Part shown: positions 60,044 to 64,000 of the stretch, in pieces
How the letters are laid out: every line of letters starts with the position of its first letter
How positions within the stretch are numbered: the first letter of the stretch is position 1
DNA from: Gemmatimonadota bacterium
GTDB lineage: Bacteria > Gemmatimonadota > Gemmatimonadetes > Longimicrobiales > Gaopeijiaceae
DNA: 64,000 bases
Reading direction: 5' to 3'
Assembly (NCBI GenBank): GCA_009841165.1
Contig: VXMI01000173.1
Coordinates: forward strand, 1-64,000
Position numbers and translations under genes: made by a program
Notes under the pieces: model-generated
What the model saw: only the letters and a program-made list of their open reading frames with translations
Database searches by the model: none
What the model was told of the DNA's origin: nothing

Positions 60044-60462
60044 GTCGCGAAGTCCTCCTCGGCGGCCTCGTACCGGCTGCCGCACTTGGTGAGGACGGTG
60101 TGGGCGCGGAAAACGCCGTCCGGGCCGTAGATGCCTTCCAACACGACCTCGGCCTGGTCGTTGAAGGTATCGGGCAGCACGTCGTCGTAGCGGACCACAA
60201 ATGCGACCTCCGGCTGCTCCAGATCGGAAACCGTGAAGGCATGCGTGCCCGTGCCGGCCACGCCGCGTTCCCAGGAGCCCTCGACGACCCGCCCGCTCAC
60301 CTTTACACCCACTTCATGGAAGGTGGGATCCGCTTCCACCCTCTCGGCGAGTTCGACCGGGGTCAGGTAGTACACCATGCTGTCGCTGATCCCGGTCCAC
60401 ATCAGATACGCCACCACCGCGGCCACGCCGACCAGGCCGACAAAGAAACGTCCGTGCTTCAT
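60040..60462 (-). CDS. ccmE: haem chaperone CcmE, CxxxY variant
   Basis: A 140-residue protein with one N-terminal membrane helix and an OB-fold domain (KVSGRVVEGSWERG, then AFVVRYDDVLPDTF and VVLEGIYGPDGVF). In most CcmE the haem is bound by His in LAKHD; here the same place reads LTKCGSRYEA, with C127 and Y131. This is the CxxxY form known from some archaea and sulfate reducers. Start behind GGAGAGAGGA. First gene of the ccmE-ccmF operon. Confidence 0.93.
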
Positions 60463-60560
60463 GAGTATCCTCTCTCCGGTTCCGTAGTGGGACCGCCCAG
60501 CCGTGCCGCCCCCCGGCACCTTGCGGGACGGGCACCAGGATAATCTAGGCACACGTCGTG

Positions 60561-62054
60561 TTACCGGGACAGTCCGGACGCCGCCAGGACGCCCTGCACG
60601 GCACGCTGCCAGCCCTCGATCAGCGTCTCCCGCTCCCCGGCGTCGATCCTGGGTTCGAAGCTGCGTCCGGCCGCGAAGACCCGGGAAAACTCCTCCGGCG
60701 AGCGCCACACCCCGGCGTGCAGTCCGGCCAACCCGGCGGCGCCCAACGCGGTCGTCTCGACCATCTTCGGGCGGCTCACCGGGACCCCGAGCACTCCGGC
60801 CATGAAATCGAGCAGCCAGTCGTTCTTCGCCGCACCGCCATCGACCCGGAGTCCGGTCGAGCGCACCCCCGAATCGCGTTCCATTGCAGCCAGAATCTCC
60901 TGCGTTCCGTACGCCATCGCCTCGAGCGCGGCACGGACCAGGTGCTCGCGTGTCGTTCCGCGGGTGAGGCCGGTGATCGCGCCGCGCGCGTCGGGCTTCC
61001 AGTGGGGAGCGCCCAGCCCCGTGAACGCAGGGACGAGGTAGACGCCATCGTTTCCGGAGAGGGAAAGCGCCATCGCCTCGCTCTCGGCGGCGTCTTCCAG
61101 AATCCCGAGACCGTCGCGCAGCCACTGGATGGCCGCGCCAGCGACGAAGATCGAACCCTCGAGGGCGAAAGCCGGACCTCCCATGGCGTTGCAGGCCGCC
61201 GTCGTCAGCAGACCGTGATCGGATGCCACGCGCGTGGACCCGGTGTTGAAGAGCAGGAACGCCCCGGTGCCGTAGGTGCACTTCCCCGTCCCCGCTTCCC
61301 AGCATCCCTGGCCGTACAGTGCCGCCTGCTGATCGCCGGCGACGCCCGCGATCGGGACTTCAACGCCCAGCACACCGCCGTCGGTGACTCCGAAATCCCC
61401 CGAACTGGGGCGCACTTCCGGCAGAATGCGCCGGGGAACGCCCATCAGCGCAAGGAGGTCGTCGTTCCAGCCCCCTTCGTCCAGGTCGAAGAGGAGGGTG
61501 CGCGAGGCGTTCGTCGGGTCGGTCGCGTGCACGGCACCCGCGGTCAGGCGCGCCACCAGCCAGGCGTCGATCGTCCCCACGGCCAGGTCTCCGCTCTCCG
61601 CCCTGGCCGCCAGTCCGGGATCCGTCTCGAAGAGCCAGCGCAGCTTGGTCCCCGAGAAGTAGGGATCCAGCAGAAGGCCGGTGCGGCGGCGAACCGTTTC
61701 CTCGTGCCCCGCCGCCCGCAGTTCGCGACACAGCGCGGAAGTGCGCCGGTCCTGCCAGACGATCGCGCGGTGCAGCGGCCTGAGCGTGGCCGGATCCCAC
61801 ACCACGACGGTCTCGCGCTGGTTCGTGATCCCGACCGCGGCGACCTCGGTGTTCGCGTCCGCGATCGCCTCGCGGGCCACCCGCGCGGTCACGGCGAAGA
61901 TCTCCTCCGCGTCGTGCTCCACCCACCCGGGCCGCGGGAAGTGCTGCATGAATTCGCGATACGACCGCCCCACCACCTCGCCCCGGGCAGATACCACCAG
62001 CGCCGACGACCCCGTGGTGCCCTGGTCGATGGCGAGGACCGCGCCGCCGCTCAT
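60561..62054 (-). CDS. glpK: glycerol kinase
   Basis: FGGY-family kinase of 497 aa with AIDQGTTGSSA, TNQRETVVVWD, DPYFSGTKLRW, GTIDAWLV, AGDQQAALYGQ and DGGAAKNDWLLDF, the glycerol-kinase specific residues. It makes glycerol 3-phosphate for lipid synthesis and catabolism. Overlaps maf by 4 nt. No glpD, glpF or glpR is in the window, so it may mainly serve phospholipid synthesis. Confidence 0.96.
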   Translation of the reverse strand: MSGGAVLAIDQGTTGSSALVVSARGEVVGRSYREFMQHFPRPGWVEHDAEEIFAVTARVAREAIADANTEVAAVGITNQRETVVVWDPATLRPLHRAIVWQDRRTSALCRELRAAGHEETVRRRTGLLLDPYFSGTKLRWLFETDPGLAARAESGDLAVGTIDAWLVARLTAGAVHATDPTNASRTLLFDLDEGGWNDDLLALMGVPRRILPEVRPSSGDFGVTDGGVLGVEVPIAGVAGDQQAALYGQGCWEAGTGKCTYGTGAFLLFNTGSTRVASDHGLLTTAACNAMGGPAFALEGSIFVAGAAIQWLRDGLGILEDAAESEAMALSLSGNDGVYLVPAFTGLGAPHWKPDARGAITGLTRGTTREHLVRAALEAMAYGTQEILAAMERDSGVRSTGLRVDGGAAKNDWLLDFMAGVLGVPVSRPKMVETTALGAAGLAGLHAGVWRSPEEFSRVFAAGRSFEPRIDAGERETLIEGWQRAVQGVLAASGLSR

Positions 62055-62713
62055 GGCGCGAACACCTCGCCCGGGCGGTAGGCGAGCCCGAGTTCCGGGA
62101 GCAGTTCGACGAAGGCGGCCACGGAGAGCCCGACTACCGTGAAGTAGTCGCCCTCGATCCTCTGCACCAGAGCCGAACCGTATCCCTGTATGCCGTATCC
62201 GCCCGCCTTGTCCAGCGGCTCCCCGGTCTCCACGTAGCTGCCGATCAGGTCATGGCCGACGCCGCGAAACGTGACCCGCGCCGTCGCCACGCGGGACGCC
62301 ATCCGTCCCCCGCATGCCAGTGCGAGACCGGAATGGACGAGGTGCACGCGCCCCGACAGGGACGCCAGCATTCCGGCGGCGTCCTCCCCGTCCGCCGGCT
62401 TCTCCAGGACCTGCCCGTCCAGCACCACGATCGTGTCGCCCGCGATTGTCAGCGCGTTCGCCCGGGTCGCCCACACCGCTCGGGCCTTCTCCCTGGCAAG
62501 GCGCTCCACATAACGAAGCGGCTCTTCACCCGGCTCACGTCGCTCCTCGATCCGGGCCGGCGCCACGTCGAACGAAAGGCCGAGCATCTTCAGGACTTCG
62601 GCCCGCCTCGGCGATGCCGACGCCAATACGACCGGGACCGAGCCGCGCACTGAAGGAGTCACCGCCGTGGTCCCGGCCCGCCGGGCCCGTACCGGGTTCG
62701 AACGCCCGGTCAT
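62051..62713 (-). CDS. maf: Maf-like nucleotide pyrophosphatase
   Basis: A 220-residue Maf/YhdE-type protein, hydrolysing non-canonical or canonical NTPs to NMPs. The N-terminal [15 protein letters not shown] motif, [25 protein letters not shown] and [20 protein letters not shown] are present; about 25 extra N-terminal residues precede the conserved part. ATG overlaps the dtd stop by 4 nt. Substrate preference (dTTP/UTP type) not decided. Confidence 0.92.
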   Translation of the reverse strand: MTGRSNPVRARRAGTTAVTPSVRGSVPVVLASASPRRAEVLKMLGLSFDVAPARIEERREPGEEPLRYVERLAREKARAVWATRANALTIAGDTIVVLDGQVLEKPADGEDAAGMLASLSGRVHLVHSGLALACGGRMASRVATARVTFRGVGHDLIGSYVETGEPLDKAGGYGIQGYGSALVQRIEGDYFTVVGLSVAAFVELLPELGLAYRPGEVFAP

Positions 62714-63168
62714 GATGCCGCGTCTCCCTGCCGCTCGACCACCAGCGTCACCGGGCCGTCGTTCACCAGCGCCACCCGCATCTCCGCGCCGAACCGGCCA
62801 CATCGCACGCGTCCCGGCAAGCGCGTCTCCAGCTCCGCGACGAAGTCCTCGTAGAGCGGAATCGCGATCCCGGGCCGGGCCGCGCGCACGAACGACGGCC
62901 GACGCCCCTTCCGCGCGTCTCCGTACAGCGTGAACTGACTCACTGCCAGCACCTCGCCCCCGACATCGGCGAGCGACCGGTTCATCCGTCCCTCCCCGTC
63001 GGCGAAGATCCGCAGGTTGACCAGCTTGTCCGCCATCCACGCAGCGACGCCCCGGTCGTCCCCCGGCACGAACCCCGCCAGCACGAGCAACCCGGGTCCG
63101 ATCTCGCCCACGACCTCGCCCTCCACCGTCACCGAAGCCTCGGCGACCCGTTGCACCACGACCCTCAC
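62710..63168 (-). CDS. dtd: D-aminoacyl-tRNA deacylase
   Basis: A 152-residue Dtd that removes D-amino acids from tRNA. It starts [15 protein letters not shown] and has SQFTLYGD and the NDGPVT (NxGPxT) motif that binds the substrate. The gene is 7 nt downstream of glmS and overlaps maf by 4 nt. Confidence 0.95.
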   Translation of the reverse strand: MRVVVQRVAEASVTVEGEVVGEIGPGLLVLAGFVPGDDRGVAAWMADKLVNLRIFADGEGRMNRSLADVGGEVLAVSQFTLYGDARKGRRPSFVRAARPGIAIPLYEDFVAELETRLPGRVRCGRFGAEMRVALVNDGPVTLVVERQGDAAS

Positions 63169-63175
63169 CGCCCCG

Positions 63176-64000
63176 TCACTCCACCGTCACCGATTTGGCG
63201 AGGTTGCGCGGCTGGTCCACATCGCAGCCGCGCATGACCGCGATGTGGTAGGCGAGCAACTGAAGGGGCACGGTCGTCAGCACGGGCATCAGCGCCGGGA
63301 TCGTGCGCGGGACTACAATCACGTCGTCCACAAGGTCGACGACCTCGCTGTTGCGGTCGTTGATTACGGCGATCACGCGGCCGTGCCGGGCCCGCACCTC
63401 CTCGATGTTCGACAGCGTCTTCGGGTACACCACGTCACGGGGCGCGAGCACCACCACGGGCATGTTCTCGTCGATCAGCGCGATCGGACCGTGTTTCATT
63501 TCCGCAGCGGGATAACCCTCTGCATGGATATAACTTACCTCCTTCAACTTCAACGCCCCCTCGAGGGCCACCGGGAACTGGTATCCGCGCCCCAGATAGA
63601 GGAAGTTCGGCGCGTCCCCGTACTTCCGCGCCAACTCCGCCACCCGGTCGTCGGCCTCCAGCACCTCCTCCACCTGGTCCGGCAGCGCCCGGAGCGCGCG
63701 CACCAGCCGGCGACCCTCCGGCAGCGACATGTTCCGTCGGCGTGCCAGGTACAGAGTGACCAGCGCCAGCGCCACCACCTGGCTCGAAAACGCCTTCGTG
63801 GACGCCACCCCGATCTCGGGTCCTGCGTGCAGATAGACCCCGAAGTCCGTCTCCAGCGCGATGCTCGAGCCCACCACGTTCACGATCCCCATGATCCGGC
63901 AGCCGCGACGCCTGGCCTCCCTGAGCGCGGCCAGCGTGTCCGCCGTCTCCCCCGACTGGCTGATCCCCATCACCAGCGTTCCCGGGGACAGGACGGGATT
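63176..64000 (-). CDS. glmS: glucosamine-fructose-6-phosphate aminotransferase, C-terminal part (5' end outside window)
   Basis: The last 274 codons of GlmS, open to the window edge. It covers the end of the first SIS domain ([28 protein letters not shown]) and the second ([37 protein letters not shown]), ending [13 protein letters not shown], the family's standard C-terminus. GlmS makes glucosamine 6-phosphate for peptidoglycan and LPS. The N-terminal glutaminase domain would lie to the right. Confidence 0.96.
   Translation of the reverse strand, partial: NPVLSPGTLVMGISQSGETADTLAALREARRRGCRIMGIVNVVGSSIALETDFGVYLHAGPEIGVASTKAFSSQVVALALVTLYLARRRNMSLPEGRRLVRALRALPDQVEEVLEADDRVAELARKYGDAPNFLYLGRGYQFPVALEGALKLKEVSYIHAEGYPAAEMKHGPIALIDENMPVVVLAPRDVVYPKTLSNIEEVRARHGRVIAVINDRNSEVVDLVDDVIVVPRTIPALMPVLTTVPLQLLAYHIAVMRGCDVDQPRNLAKSVTVE

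Overview
The window is a very gene-dense, high-GC chromosomal stretch from a free-living Gram-negative bacterium. It carries no mobile element, CRISPR array or phage gene. The gene set suggests Gemmatimonadota or a close relative, but this is inferred from gene order and sequence flavour and was not tested by any search. Supporting signs are a signal-peptide outer-surface protein, a System I cytochrome c maturation (ccm) operon, non-mevalonate isoprenoid genes and a K+-dependent membrane pyrophosphatase. Almost everything is housekeeping. Genes are packed with 1-13 nt overlaps (ATGA, GTGA, TGATG), so translational coupling is the rule and intergenic space is scarce. No stretch above 300 bases lacks a gene.

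Layout, left to right. (1) 1-7.3 kb, minus strand: one run of DUF177, rpmF, plsX, fabH, fabD, fabG, acpP, fabF, ispF and a DedA protein, covering fatty-acid and phospholipid precursor synthesis. (2) 7.3-10.8 kb, minus: sucC, sucD, a CBS-domain protein and ndk. (3) 10.9-13.2 kb, plus: cysteine desulfurase and mnmA, a tRNA thiolation pair. (4) 13.2-26.7 kb, minus: a long run from a fused S6-S18 ribosomal protein gene through rplI, rsfS, smc, an MBL hydrolase, DAHP synthase, yraN, SRP RNA, dnaX, ybaB, recR, a small membrane protein, pgsA, pncC, grpE and dnaJ. (5) 26.8-35.7 kb: a class II aldolase-like protein, an M20 peptidase, hppA, a prs-rplY-pth operon and two unassigned proteins. (6) 35.7-49.2 kb, minus: tRNA-Gln, ispE, a flippase-like protein, pdxJ, hflX, rarA, a CCA/poly(A) polymerase, an SDR, a GmhA-like isomerase, a PHP phosphatase, alaS and recA. 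(7) 49.3-53.8 kb, plus: a flavin disulfide oxidoreductase, a TVP38-DUF547 fusion and a double glycosyltransferase fusion. (8) 53.6-64 kb, minus: a surface protein, ccmD, C, B, A, a CcmI-like protein, ccmF, ccmE, then glpK, maf, dtd and the 3' part of glmS.

The items most worth following are: one reading frame that joins ribosomal proteins S6 and S18 through an acidic linker, with a hairpin in its leader; an SRP RNA upstream of dnaX whose apical loop departs from the GGAA consensus; a CcmE carrying the CxxxY haem-attachment variant in an operon with no visible CcmH or CcmG; two copies of an ATGTAA-N8-TTACAT palindrome, one inside the smc coding sequence and one upstream of ccmC, both in AT-rich islands; and a possible AUA start for hflX behind a perfect Shine-Dalgarno. 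I did not identify a new defence or mobile system here.
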